Of a DNA stretch of 35,375 bases, positions 14,904-23,362 are shown piece after piece (the first letter of the stretch is position 1; each line of letters opens with the position of its first letter). Location of the stretch: the NCBI GenBank assembly GCA_028532905.1, contig JAQQAM010000207.1:1-35375 (forward strand), in the 5' to 3' direction. The notes beneath the pieces were generated by a model that saw only the letters and a list, made by a program, of their open reading frames with translations, had not been told where the DNA came from and did not search any database. The position numbers and the translations under genes were made by a program. The stretch comes from Spirochaetales bacterium. GTDB lineage: Bacteria; Spirochaetota; Spirochaetia; DSM-2461.

Positions 14904-15239
14904 TTGAACTTTCAGAACTCGATCAAGGACTGGATTCCTGTTTCTGTGAATCTTTTCTCAAAACAGTTTATCCGGAAAAATCCGGATATCAGCTTCTTAA
15001 GGATTTCCCCTGTTCTGATGACAGGTCCCGGTTGGAACAGCTGGGGCTTTCAGGAAAAAGGAGGGGAGGATGATTATCGTCTGAACGCTTTGACCTGGTC
15101 ATGGGGACTGCGGCTGAGATCTACTGTTGCGGGAGTCATTTATATTGAAAATCCTGTATTTGATGCATTTCTGTATCTCTGGAAATCCCGGTTAACCTAC
15201 ACCTTTTCCCATGATTCCACATCCCCCTCTATTTCCTGA
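14904..15239 (+). CDS. Possible hypothetical protein (uncertain ORF)
   Basis: An open frame of up to 111 codons in a stretch (14869-15196) with no other gene. Its first codon TTG at 14904 directly abuts AAAGGAGG, too close for normal use; an internal ATG at 15021 would leave about 72 residues. The deduced sequence has a hydrophobic, aromatic-rich second half (WSWGLRLRSTVAGVIYIEN) and its end overlaps the 3' end of the pyrimidine dimer glycosylase gene by 43 bp. No family is recognised. It may be a real small gene, a decayed remnant, or chance; I list it so that the gap is documented. Confidence 0.25.
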   Translation: MNFQNSIKDWIPVSVNLFSKQFIRKNPDISFLRISPVLMTGPGWNSWGFQEKGGEDDYRLNALTWSWGLRLRSTVAGVIYIENPVFDAFLYLWKSRLTYTFSHDSTSPSIS

Positions 15240-15625
15240 AAAAGGGGATTCACGAGTATCTTTTTCTCTTTATTCAGTTTCAGCAGTCGGTCTTTGTCTC
15301 TGACTTCCAGTTTTCTTTTCAGGTGTTCCAGTTCGTATTGTACCTGTCCTCTTGTCACATCGATGGTTTTACAGGCAGTGGTTACGGAAATTTTACTTTT
15401 GTCAAAATTGTAACCCCTTCTGTCTGCTTCCACTGCGACCTCCAGGAGGTAGTTTCCTATGGAGGCAGCCGGATCTTCGGTATTCAGAAAGCGGATCAGC
15501 TGCGGGTGTTTTGTGTATCCCTTTGTCTGTCCTGCAATGACCTTCTGTGCCAGAAGGGCTTCTCTCCAGAGAGCCACAAGACCTTTTGTATCCAGGTAAC
15601 GGGGATGGAGTGTCCATAATCTCAT
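15197..15625 (-). CDS. Pyrimidine dimer DNA glycosylase family protein (endonuclease V/DenV-like)
   Basis: A 142-residue protein of the Pyr_excise family. The conserved N-terminal block MRLWTLHPRYLDTKGLVALWRE, followed by ALLAQKVIAGQTKGY and the HPQLIRF segment, is typical; Glu22 probably corresponds to the catalytic Glu23 of phage T4 endonuclease V. Such enzymes cut the glycosidic bond of UV-made cyclobutane pyrimidine dimers and nick the strand. The cellular branch is less studied than the phage enzyme, so activity is inferred. The ATG at 15625 is the natural start because the family begins at MRLW. It is divergent from the alpha/beta hydrolase gene and alone on its transcript. Confidence 0.8.
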   Translation of the reverse strand: MRLWTLHPRYLDTKGLVALWREALLAQKVIAGQTKGYTKHPQLIRFLNTEDPAASIGNYLLEVAVEADRRGYNFDKSKISVTTACKTIDVTRGQVQYELEHLKRKLEVRDKDRLLKLNKEKKILVNPLFQEIEGDVESWEKV

Positions 15626-15654
15626 ATTGTAACTATAGGTGATTTTTCCCGTTT

Positions 15655-15672
15655 TTCCCCCCGATGGGGGAA
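15655..15672. other. GC-rich inverted repeat in the divergent region
   Basis: TTCCCCC (15655-15661) and GGGGGAA (15666-15672) form a 7-bp stem with a 4-base loop, 30 bp upstream of the pyrimidine dimer glycosylase start. It could be an operator or a leader hairpin. Confidence 0.4.
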
Positions 15673-15794
15673 TATCTTATGGATAACCGGGATTCAGTTT
15701 CTTTATATGCCGGGAGCCGGTTTTTTCTGTTGTATTTCCATAAAAGGAGAGTAGAATAGTAAACACGTCTGTAGTCTGATAAAGCGGAGTCCTT

Positions 15795-16721
15795 ATGAAA
15801 AAAACATCCGGAAGAATCCTGTTCTCTGTACTGATCCTGGCAGGGATTATCGTTTTTACCGTCAGTCCCGAAAAAAGACCCCTCACTGAAGGGATCAGAC
15901 AGGCATCGGGTTCTGATTTTATCCAACTGAGTGACGGTTTTTGTGAGTACCAGCTGACCGGTCCGGCAGATGGAACGCCGGTGGTTCTGGTTCATGGCCT
16001 TTCTGTTCCCTATTTTGACTGGGACGGGCAGTATCAGGTTCTGGGAGAAGCAGGATACCGGGTCCTTCGTTACAATCATTACGGCAGAGGCCTTTCGGAC
16101 AGACCCCGGACAGAGTATAACTCCCAACTCTATGTGAGGCAGTTGAAAGACCTGATTGATTCCCAGGGCTGGGAAAAGGTGGATCTTGTTGTCCATTCCA
16201 TGGGCGGTGCTGTGGCTGTCAAATTCACCGAGACCTATCCTGATGCGGTGGACCGCATCGTTTTTATCTCTCCCGTACTCCATATGGCGGAAGATAACAG
16301 CGGCATTACTCTTGTCCGTATCCCGGTACTGGGTGACTTGATGGCTGGGACGGCTCTCAGCGGAATCCTGAGTTCCAGAGCTGATGATCTGTTCAGTTCA
16401 TCCGGGATTGAAGAGGCTGGTTTATATTCACAGATGTTCCGGGAACAGACCCGGTATTACGGATTTTCCCGTTCGGTGAAATCTTTGTTCCGGAATAACA
16501 TGGTGGATGATCTGTCTGACTCCTACAGAACAGTACATCCGGGTTCCTCCTTTCTCATATGGGGAACAGAGGATCAGTCTGTATCGGAAGAGCATATTCA
16601 GAGGATCAGGAATATTCTGCCGGGAATGGAGACTGTCATCCTGAAAGATACGGGACATATGCCCAATATGGAGAAAAGGGAGCTTGTGAATTCCCTGATT
16701 CTGGATTTTCTGAAGTCTTGA
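15795..16721 (+). CDS. Alpha/beta hydrolase with N-terminal membrane anchor
   Basis: A 308-residue serine hydrolase. One hydrophobic segment at about 7-24 acts as membrane anchor or uncleaved signal, placing the enzyme outside the cytoplasmic membrane. The oxyanion-hole motif VHGLS is at 66-70, the nucleophile elbow VHSMGG has Ser135, and Asp260 (IWGTEDQSV) and His288 (DTGHMPN) complete the triad. Sequence style (NHYGRGLSDRP) is that of the general esterase/lipase/haloalkane-dehalogenase-like group; an esterase or monoacylglycerol lipase activity is plausible but not provable. The ATG at 15795 has GGAG upstream. It is a single gene. Confidence 0.85.
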   Translation: MKKTSGRILFSVLILAGIIVFTVSPEKRPLTEGIRQASGSDFIQLSDGFCEYQLTGPADGTPVVLVHGLSVPYFDWDGQYQVLGEAGYRVLRYNHYGRGLSDRPRTEYNSQLYVRQLKDLIDSQGWEKVDLVVHSMGGAVAVKFTETYPDAVDRIVFISPVLHMAEDNSGITLVRIPVLGDLMAGTALSGILSSRADDLFSSSGIEEAGLYSQMFREQTRYYGFSRSVKSLFRNNMVDDLSDSYRTVHPGSSFLIWGTEDQSVSEEHIQRIRNILPGMETVILKDTGHMPNMEKRELVNSLILDFLKS

Positions 16722-16768
16722 ATCATTATAAGTACGCCTTTCTATTGCCCGGGACGGCTTTTATGATA

Positions 16769-16797
16769 TTGGCTGTAAAATGAATTAATGTTATATT
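16769..16797 (+). promoter_or_regulatory. Promoter of EFR1-type gene copy 2
   Basis: TTGGCT (16769-16774) and TATATT (16792-16797) are 17 bp apart, about 60 bp before the ATG. Confidence 0.45.
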
Positions 16798-16855
16798 ATA
16801 CTTTAGTTCTTTCCTTCTTGTATGATGCTCCTAAAATTTTTCAGGAGGTCAAATT

Positions 16856-17710
16856 ATGGCCAAAATCCTTTTGGCGGTCTTTTCCCAGTCCGGCGCCACA
16901 ATTTCTGTGGCCGGCAGAATTGAAGCAGGTTTGAAATCTTCCGGTCATTCAGTGCATACCATTCCTATTGAAAAAGGTTCTCTGTCGGAGCTGAATGAAT
17001 ATGATGCCGTGGGCATCGGTACTCCCGTATTCTTCTACAGACTCCCTTTTCTGGTCAGTGATTTTATCCGGAACTTACCCCTGTTAAAGGGAAAGTCTGC
17101 CTTCTGGTTCTGTACGTACGGTACAGTCCCGGGAAAAAGTTTCAGGCAGATTCACAGGCTTCTGTCCGGAAAAGAGGCAGTTGTTCTGGATGGATTTTCC
17201 TGCCGGGGAGCGGATTACTGGTATGGTTATACTAAACGGGGTTATCTGTTCAATCCGGAATCTCCCACAGAGGAAGAGCTTTTTTCTGCCGGTGTGTTCA
17301 GTTCAGAAATTTCCCGGGCTTTGGAGAATCAAGTGCATTCGTCTCCTGTACCTCCGGATAAAACACCCCTTGCCTATGCAGTGGAGCGGATGTCTATGAG
17401 CCGTTTCAATGTTCAGACATTCTACTCCCGAACATTCCGGTCAAAAAGAGTACTGTGCAGGGAGTGCCGGAGCTGTGTTACAGCCTGTCCGAACCAGAAT
17501 ATTACCTTTGTGAAGGAACGGCCCCGATGGGGAACAGCCTGTATAATGTGCCAGAAATGTGCTCAATCCTGCCCCGAAGGAGCTATCCGGTCAGTTGCAG
17601 ACGGACTTATGTTTGCGCCCATTATGAATTTTAATATCCATGATGCCAAAAAGAGGGGAATCCCCTATGTTCATGTGGAACACAGGGCAGGGCAGACAAG
17701 AGTTCTCTGA
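16856..17710 (+). CDS. EFR1-type flavodoxin-ferredoxin fusion protein (copy 2)
   Basis: A 284-residue electron carrier with a flavodoxin-like N-terminal half and a ferredoxin C-terminal half. The FMN loop SQSGATISVA is at 10-19 and GIGTPVFFYRLP near 53-64 is another flavin-contacting loop. Two complete cluster motifs follow, Cys201, 204, 207, 211 and Cys229, 232, 235, 239, so two [4Fe-4S] clusters are expected. The ATG at 16856 has CAGGAGG upstream. It is related to the protein at 6607-7422 only in overall plan. No obvious redox partner is next to it; it converges with the PycTM-like gene. Confidence 0.88.
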   Translation: MAKILLAVFSQSGATISVAGRIEAGLKSSGHSVHTIPIEKGSLSELNEYDAVGIGTPVFFYRLPFLVSDFIRNLPLLKGKSAFWFCTYGTVPGKSFRQIHRLLSGKEAVVLDGFSCRGADYWYGYTKRGYLFNPESPTEEELFSAGVFSSEISRALENQVHSSPVPPDKTPLAYAVERMSMSRFNVQTFYSRTFRSKRVLCRECRSCVTACPNQNITFVKERPRWGTACIMCQKCAQSCPEGAIRSVADGLMFAPIMNFNIHDAKKRGIPYVHVEHRAGQTRVL

Positions 17711-17727
17711 TGCTGTTTCCTGCCGGG

Positions 17728-18240
17728 TTACAGAACAAGCTGCAGCAGAAAGAGAAGGAGTGAAAGACAGATTCCTCCAAAGAAGATCAGATAACTGATT
17801 CTCAGGTACCGGTACTTCCTGTTCCTCAGCACCAGGCCGCTCTGGTAGATATCATGAATCAGGGCTTCATAGACCTGCTCATCCTTTTGAATCAGATCTT
17901 TCATCCTCTCCCTGTATTCATCGGCTGTATACTGGGTGAAGTGACCGAAGAAGAGGGGATTCAGATCGGCCTTCTTGATATTTTTCACTTTTGTCCGGGG
18001 GATGAGAGTGAGAATGGCCGTGACCATGGCGGCAGCAGAACTGATCATCAGGGTCAGAAATCCCCAGTTCAGATCAATCGTATTCATCCGTGCCAGAGAG
18101 ACTGAGAAGACGACAGAACAGAAGGCGATTATGATATTGGCTTTCTGATCGGCCATAACACTCAGTTCCAGATGATTCTGCTGTGTTGTTCTCAAAAGGA
18201 GATCCACCGAATTACGGGCTTTCAGTTCTTCAGAAGTCAT
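17728..18240 (-). CDS. Pycsar-effector-like membrane protein (PycTM/DUF5706 type)
   Basis: A 170-residue membrane protein. An N-terminal helix leads to ADQKANIIIAF (30-40), the characteristic Asp-x-Lys-Ala start of the first of two adjoining membrane spans (about 33-52 and 58-80). A soluble part follows with NPLFFGHF (94-101) and YQSGLVLRNRKYRYLRIS, then a last span at about 147-168. This is the plan of the Pycsar effector transmembrane family, in which cCMP or cUMP binding is thought to open the membrane and stop phage infection. No pyrimidine cyclase gene is visible in the window, so a non-defence role or a distant cyclase is possible. I chose the ATG at 18240 because the family domain begins just after; its binding site is poor. 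A longer frame reaches into the divergent GlpA-like gene and is rejected. Confidence 0.65.
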   Translation of the reverse strand: MTSEELKARNSVDLLLRTTQQNHLELSVMADQKANIIIAFCSVVFSVSLARMNTIDLNWGFLTLMISSAAAMVTAILTLIPRTKVKNIKKADLNPLFFGHFTQYTADEYRERMKDLIQKDEQVYEALIHDIYQSGLVLRNRKYRYLRISYLIFFGGICLSLLLFLLQLVL

Positions 18241-18324
18241 AGTTATATAATAATGAGCCGACAGGTATTTTTCCAGTGCTGTTGTGATTGGACAGCTGAG
18301 CCTCCCTGAGCTATGGTATAGGTT

Positions 18325-19812
18325 ATGAATAAAGCAAACTCTTCTCCTGTACACAACGCTGACATTATTATAATCGGAGCCGGTGTTATCGGCTGCTCTG
18401 TTGCCCGCCGTCTCAGCCGGTATAATCTGAATATTCTTCTTCTGGAAGCCGCCGACGATGTGGCTTCCGGAGCCAGTAAGGCTAACTCGGGTATTGTACA
18501 CGGCGGATATACCGCTAAAGCCGGAACCCTCAAAGGGGAGCTGAGCATCCGGGGAAACAGAATGTTTGATCAACTGGAAGAGGAGCTGGCCTTCGGGTTC
18601 AAAAGGACCGGTTCCCTGGTCCTCGCTTTTGATAAGAAGGATATTTTTACCCTTGAAAAACTGGTTGATAACGGAAAACAAAATGGAGTGGAGGGACTGG
18701 AAATCCTGTCCCCTGAGGAGGCTCTCTCCCGCTGCCCGTCACTGAATACGGATCTTTTGGGAGCTTTGTATTGCCCTGAAACCGGAATCGTTTCTCCCTA
18801 TGAGTTTACCATAGCCCTGGCTGAAAACGCTGTTCACAACGGTGTCTCCCTTCATCTGGATACAAAGGTCATTTCCATAGAGAAGAAGGACTCTCTTTTT
18901 TATGTGGACAGCGGCGCTTCTGTTTTTTCTGCCCCTCTGATTATCAATGCAGCCGGTGCATCCAGTGGGGATGTGGCAGCCATGGCCGGAGCGGATAATT
19001 TTACAATTCATCCCCGGAAAGGACAGTACCTTCTGTTTCGCAGAGGCAGTGCCGAATCGGTGGAAACTGTGATATTTCAACCGCCCACGGAGATGGGGAA
19101 GGGGATACTGGTGACCCCGACTGTCTGGGGGAATCTTCTGGTGGGGCCTGATGCCCGTGAGGTTAATGATCCCGGTGATCTGGGAACAGATCCTGAATCT
19201 CTGGCGGCGGTATTCAAAACAGCTCTCCGATCGGTGCCGGGCCTGGATGCCTCAAAGGTTATCCGAATTTTCTCCGGGATTCGGCCCACCGGGGACCGGG
19301 GTGATTTTATCATTGAAGAATCTTCTGTGTCGGGGTTCATTAATCTGGGAGGCATAGAGTCTCCCGGGCTGACATCCTCCCCGGCCATTGCTCTTAAGAT
19401 TGAAGATATACTGAAGACCAGGGGCCTGATCCTGAGGGAAAAACAGAATTATGATCCGGTCAGAAAAGCCATCTGCCGACCCGGACCTCTGGCTGACCCC
19501 CGTGACATTACGGAAAATATTAAACTGGAGTACGGCAACCCTGACCGTATGGTGTGCCGCTGTGAACAGGTTCCGGAACGAGTCATTCTGGATGCCCTGA
19601 ACAGAGGGCTTCCCATCCGTTCTCTTGATGCTGTGAAACGGAGAACCCGGGCCGGCATGGGACCCTGTCAGGGGCAGTTCTGCGGCAGCCGGGTAAAGGA
19701 ATATCTTCAAAACGAGTGCGGTCTGGATGACAGTACAATCATAGGTCACTCCAGAGACAGACAGGAGATGAAGAGAATCCTGGATGAAATGCGGTCTCTC
19801 CTGAAAGAATAG
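18325..19812 (+). CDS. GlpA-like FAD-dependent oxidoreductase with BFD-type [2Fe-2S] domain
   Basis: A 495-residue flavoprotein. The N-terminal FAD loop IIGAGVIGCSVARRL (about 13-27) begins a DAO-type domain, and a C-terminal BFD-like domain carries Cys411, Cys413, Cys448 and Cys453 (CRC near VCRCEQ and GPCQGQFC), which should hold a [2Fe-2S] cluster. This plan is shared by anaerobic glycerol-3-phosphate dehydrogenases (GlpA type) and by related clostridial and Thermotoga enzymes. Oxidation of glycerol 3-phosphate to dihydroxyacetone phosphate is the best guess; 2-hydroxy-acid oxidation is possible. The usual partners (a second pyridine-nucleotide flavoprotein and a DUF1667 protein) are absent. 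If it is a glycerol-phosphate enzyme, it draws on the same substrate as PlsY at 32422. Confidence 0.82.
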   Translation: MNKANSSPVHNADIIIIGAGVIGCSVARRLSRYNLNILLLEAADDVASGASKANSGIVHGGYTAKAGTLKGELSIRGNRMFDQLEEELAFGFKRTGSLVLAFDKKDIFTLEKLVDNGKQNGVEGLEILSPEEALSRCPSLNTDLLGALYCPETGIVSPYEFTIALAENAVHNGVSLHLDTKVISIEKKDSLFYVDSGASVFSAPLIINAAGASSGDVAAMAGADNFTIHPRKGQYLLFRRGSAESVETVIFQPPTEMGKGILVTPTVWGNLLVGPDAREVNDPGDLGTDPESLAAVFKTALRSVPGLDASKVIRIFSGIRPTGDRGDFIIEESSVSGFINLGGIESPGLTSSPAIALKIEDILKTRGLILREKQNYDPVRKAICRPGPLADPRDITENIKLEYGNPDRMVCRCEQVPERVILDALNRGLPIRSLDAVKRRTRAGMGPCQGQFCGSRVKEYLQNECGLDDSTIIGHSRDRQEMKRILDEMRSLLKE

Positions 19813-19855
19813 AGACCCCTGTACAATCAGGTTTTAAACTGGCCGAAATTATCCT

Positions 19856-22177
19856 TCAGTCTCTTTTCTTTCTGCCTGTCTGATGGCTTTTCACATATTC
19901 CAGCAGATCGTTTTCAGGAAGGGGCTTTGAAAAATGATATCCCTGGTAGCTGTCACAGCCGAAACTGTGGAGCAACTGCAGCTGATCTTCATTCTCAACC
20001 CCTTCTGCCAGTATGGTCTTATACTCCAGAATCTTTCCTATTGAGATTATAGTCCGTACCATGTGCTGGGCAGATTCGTCTGAATTGATATCATCAACAA
20101 AAGTTTTATCGATTTTGAGTTCATCGATAGGAATCTTTCTCAGCATGGAGAGGGAGGAATAACCGGTTCCGAAATCATCCATGGAAATGGTAAAGCCTTT
20201 TTCTATTAATCGGTCCAGTTGGCTGACTACATAATCCAGCTCATTGATAAAAACACTCTCTGTCACTTCAAGAGTTATAAGCCCGGCGGGTAAGTCAAAC
20301 TCCTTTACCAGGGAGATAAAACTGTTTGCAAAATCTTTTTCCATAAACTGCATAACAGAAATATTCAGAGCCAGATTAAAGAGTTTTCCTGTTTTCTGCT
20401 GAACAGAACAGATTTCAGTCAGAGCCCTTCTTATGAGGAAGTCTCCCACTTTATTCATCTTGCCGGATGCCTCAACAATCGGGATAAAAACATCAGGAGG
20501 AATAAAACCAAAACGTCCGTTGTTCCACCGCAGCAGTGCTTCTACTCCCCGCATTGTATTATCAATTTTCATCTGGGGCTGATACACTATTGAAAACTCA
20601 TCATGGAGCAGACCTGTATCTATTTCTTTCTCCAGTTCAATCTTTCTCAGGAACTCCGCTTTCATGGATTCTGAGAAGAAACAGAAGCTGTTTTTTTTCT
20701 TCTTTGCCTCGGTCAGTGAGATATTGGAATGAATCAGAATCTCTTCAATATCAGACGCATCCTGGGGATACAGACAGATTCCAATACTGGTGGAAATCGT
20801 CACTCTGGAGTATCTCAGGGGATCCAGCAGGGATAATTCTTTCTGAATACGGGTGCAGAATCCCTCCAGATTATCCACCCTGGGAGTCAGAAGAACAAAC
20901 TCATCACCATCCACCCGGAATAAACTGTCCCCGTCTTCAATAACACTCCTCAGGCTTTTGGCAATAGCCTTTATCACGGTATCACCGGCCCGGTGTCCGA
21001 AGCTGTCGTTGATATAGCTGAAATTATCAATATCAATCAGCAGAGCTGCATGGGAGCTGTTGTTCTGTCTCCAGTCATCATACATGAGATACAGACTGTC
21101 TCTGTTATGGAGCTCTGTCAGGTTGTCGTGACTGGCCCTGTGTTCCAGGTCTTCCTTCTTTCTTTTTTCAATTCTGTATATGTAGAGGAAAAGTAGATAC
21201 AGAATCAGGGCTGTTCCCATAAAAAAGACCAGGTACCACAGGGAATCTCTTGTTGCTTCCTTAGTTATTCTGTCGTAGCGTAAATAGGAATTTACCCAGA
21301 GTTCATAACGGTTCAGATAGCGGCTGGAGATCAGATAGGATTGTCCGTCTATGGCTGATGTGGTTCTGAAACTGACAATCCGCTCTTCATCCATGATTTT
21401 TTCGATTGGCAGACCGGAAGATCGTTCCATTCTGCTCAGGGAATCCCGGTAAACCTCTTCCGGTATGGGGGTATTATAGACATCACTGAGTTTCAGACTT
21501 TCATCGTTGCTGATGAAGATCAGCGGATATCTGTCTTTACTTCTGAGAATATGGATACTGTCCAGGCCGGAGTTCAGAATATCATCATCTATAAAAGCAA
21601 TTTCTTGGGCATGAACTGCAAGAGTCAGAACAGCTGCAGGGTTTCCCGCAGGATCGAAAAGAGTCTGTCTGACTGGAAAGATAAAATCATCAGATAAAGC
21701 CAGCAGATAGGTTCTTCCCATTACTAATGATTCGCTGGCAAGGGTTTCGAGAAAGGTCTCTCTGGTCGTCTCATTCTCCAGGAGATTTGGTCTTTTTTCT
21801 GGTGTCTCATCCAGACTGCTGATCAGAAATTCTCCTTCAGGACTTATAAGAGCCAGGGCGTGAATCGCCTCATTCATGGAAATTGTTTTATCAAAGAGGG
21901 TTTTTATTTCTGACAGGGTCCAGTTTTTTTCTCTTATTCTCAGCGTTTCTTCGATAAGTTCCTGGATAATTTCTACCTGGTACAAAAAACCTTCCGTGGA
22001 TTTGGCAATCAGACGGGTTCTGTTTTCATTGGCAATTCTGTGTCCCTCAGCAGTCTCCTGCCAGACTGAGTAGGACGCATAGATATACAGACAAAGCATA
22101 AAAAACATAATGATAAAGAAGATAAACCAGTTGTTTCTAAAATTAATTCTCATTACCTGAAAGCCTCTGCCCTTCAT
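19856..22177 (-). CDS. Membrane dCache-type sensor with degenerate GGDEF and intact EAL domain
   Basis: A 773-residue protein with membrane spans at about 17-37 and 312-334 that enclose a periplasmic Cache-like sensor. The GGDEF domain reads DGDEF (423-427), so the first glycine is lost and cyclase activity is doubtful. The EAL domain keeps EALLRW (546-551), LEVTES (636-641), DDFGTGYSS (667-675), ELKID (686-690) and EGVEN (725-729), so phosphodiesterase activity against cyclic di-GMP is expected, perhaps stimulated by GTP at the degenerate domain. Starts at 22177 or at the ATG 22153 (with AGG close upstream) are both possible. It follows the DUF523-DUF1722 gene by 11 bp on the same strand, so the two may share a transcript. 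It would oppose the cyclases at 9468 and 33285. Confidence 0.9.
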   Translation of the reverse strand: MKGRGFQVMRINFRNNWFIFFIIMFFMLCLYIYASYSVWQETAEGHRIANENRTRLIAKSTEGFLYQVEIIQELIEETLRIREKNWTLSEIKTLFDKTISMNEAIHALALISPEGEFLISSLDETPEKRPNLLENETTRETFLETLASESLVMGRTYLLALSDDFIFPVRQTLFDPAGNPAAVLTLAVHAQEIAFIDDDILNSGLDSIHILRSKDRYPLIFISNDESLKLSDVYNTPIPEEVYRDSLSRMERSSGLPIEKIMDEERIVSFRTTSAIDGQSYLISSRYLNRYELWVNSYLRYDRITKEATRDSLWYLVFFMGTALILYLLFLYIYRIEKRKKEDLEHRASHDNLTELHNRDSLYLMYDDWRQNNSSHAALLIDIDNFSYINDSFGHRAGDTVIKAIAKSLRSVIEDGDSLFRVDGDEFVLLTPRVDNLEGFCTRIQKELSLLDPLRYSRVTISTSIGICLYPQDASDIEEILIHSNISLTEAKKKKNSFCFFSESMKAEFLRKIELEKEIDTGLLHDEFSIVYQPQMKIDNTMRGVEALLRWNNGRFGFIPPDVFIPIVEASGKMNKVGDFLIRRALTEICSVQQKTGKLFNLALNISVMQFMEKDFANSFISLVKEFDLPAGLITLEVTESVFINELDYVVSQLDRLIEKGFTISMDDFGTGYSSLSMLRKIPIDELKIDKTFVDDINSDESAQHMVRTIISIGKILEYKTILAEGVENEDQLQLLHSFGCDSYQGYHFSKPLPENDLLEYVKSHQTGRKKRD

Positions 22178-22188
22178 ACAAGCTGTTA

Positions 22189-23136
22189 TTAAATATGATT
22201 CAGTAAGCCCAGCTCTGCCGGGTGGGGATTCAGAAAATACTGCTTTATAAGATAGGATTCTTTATATTTCCCAGTATAGTGCCTGAGGAGGGTTAAGGGA
22301 ACAATAAGAGGAGAGTAGCCGTTGTAATAGAGCTCGCATTCCCTGAGAAGCTCCTGCTTTTCCTCTGGAGTCAGGTTTTTTTTGAAATACCCCAGAATAT
22401 GCAGAAGGACATTGTAATTGGTCTTTTTGGTTTTCTTTTCACGCAGCAAATTATTCAACTGTTTTCTGTATTCCTGTATGAGTGTATTGATATCCAGATT
22501 ACCTGCAGCAGCGGTCAGTTTACCCATAGCTTTCAAGAATTCGGGACTGTGAGCCATGAAGGTGTATTTATGTCTGGTATGGAACTCAACAATACTGCTG
22601 CTTTTCCTTTCAGAGACAGCCTGGCGCCAACGGTCCAGAATAAAAATGGATTCAATAAACTGTTCCCTTATGCCGTTGTCTTTCAGCCGGCCTTCATCCT
22701 CAACAGGTATATCGGGAAACCTCTGCATAAAGGCTTTTGCAAACAGGCCCTCCCCGTCATAGCTGACAGGGTTTCCTTTTTCGTTATAGATTTTAACCTT
22801 TCTCATACCGCTGGAGGGACTCTTTGTCTTGAAAATAAAGGCCATCAGATTCTCCTGTTCCAACTCCGGGAGTTTCTTCTGAATCCATTTTTCCATCTTT
22901 TCCGTATGGTCAATGCCGGTCAGGGACGTCATCAGCTTCTGTTGTTCACGGTTCCCCACAAGCCGCATGGTTTCTCTGGGAACAGGCAGTCCGCATTCCA
23001 CTTCCGGACAAACCGGAACAAAATCAAACCACTGACCCAGAACATCTGCTATATAGTGATCCAGTTTGTGCTGACTGTTGAAACGAACCTTGTTTCCCAG
23101 AAGACAGCTGCTGACACCAACTTTGATTTTATCCAT
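22189..23136 (-). CDS. DUF523-DUF1722 domain protein (YbgA-like)
   Basis: A 315-residue two-domain protein. The N-terminal DUF523 part has GVSSCLLG (about 7-14) with VPVCPEVECGLPVPRE (about 40-55), holding conserved cysteines that may bind a metal or cluster. The C-terminal DUF1722 part contains RHKYTFMAHSPE and YRKQLNNLL. The biochemical role is unknown. In E. coli a DUF1722 protein (YbgA) is encoded beside the photolyase gene phr, and related genes occur near cobalamin photoreceptor regulators, which hints at a light or UV response; here a pyrimidine dimer glycosylase gene lies about 7 kb away. The ATG at 23136 has AGCAGG upstream. The gene is followed closely by the GGDEF/EAL gene. Confidence 0.85.
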   Translation of the reverse strand: MDKIKVGVSSCLLGNKVRFNSQHKLDHYIADVLGQWFDFVPVCPEVECGLPVPRETMRLVGNREQQKLMTSLTGIDHTEKMEKWIQKKLPELEQENLMAFIFKTKSPSSGMRKVKIYNEKGNPVSYDGEGLFAKAFMQRFPDIPVEDEGRLKDNGIREQFIESIFILDRWRQAVSERKSSSIVEFHTRHKYTFMAHSPEFLKAMGKLTAAAGNLDINTLIQEYRKQLNNLLREKKTKKTNYNVLLHILGYFKKNLTPEEKQELLRECELYYNGYSPLIVPLTLLRHYTGKYKESYLIKQYFLNPHPAELGLLNHI

Positions 23137-23362
23137 TTCATACCTGCTTTTAACACTTTCTGATGCTGCCTGAAATTAATTCCTAAAACGGAGGACAGTC
23201 TTTAATAAAGTTTAGGCATATTGTAATGATTATGCAAACTCAGCATTTTCTGTTAAGTCCTTATTTAATGGGAAATTCTTCTTCTCTCAGCTGCAGTGAG
23301 ATTACTTTTGTCGAGGACGATAATTATTGACGATGCTGTCTCACAGAGTTAGGATTCTTTTT

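Noticed and set aside
15705-15735. CCGG-GAG-CCGG followed by T6 as a terminator or attenuator before the hydrolase
   Set aside because: The stem is only 4 bp and no gene on that strand ends before it.
15633-16283. A 216-codon minus-strand frame opposite the alpha/beta hydrolase
   Set aside because: The plus frame holds the complete hydrolase triad; the minus frame is its antisense.
18241-18681. N-terminal extension of the PycTM-like protein
   Set aside because: It runs antisense through the FAD loop of the GlpA-like gene, and the family domain begins at about 18230.
22399-23163. A 254-codon plus-strand frame
   Set aside because: It is the antisense of the DUF523-DUF1722 gene, which has clear family motifs.
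23213-23235. GCATA / TATGC arms with ATTATGCA as another CarH-type site before the DUF523 or FMN reductase gene
   Set aside because: Only one half-site resembles the repeat and there is no second copy at an 11-bp offset.
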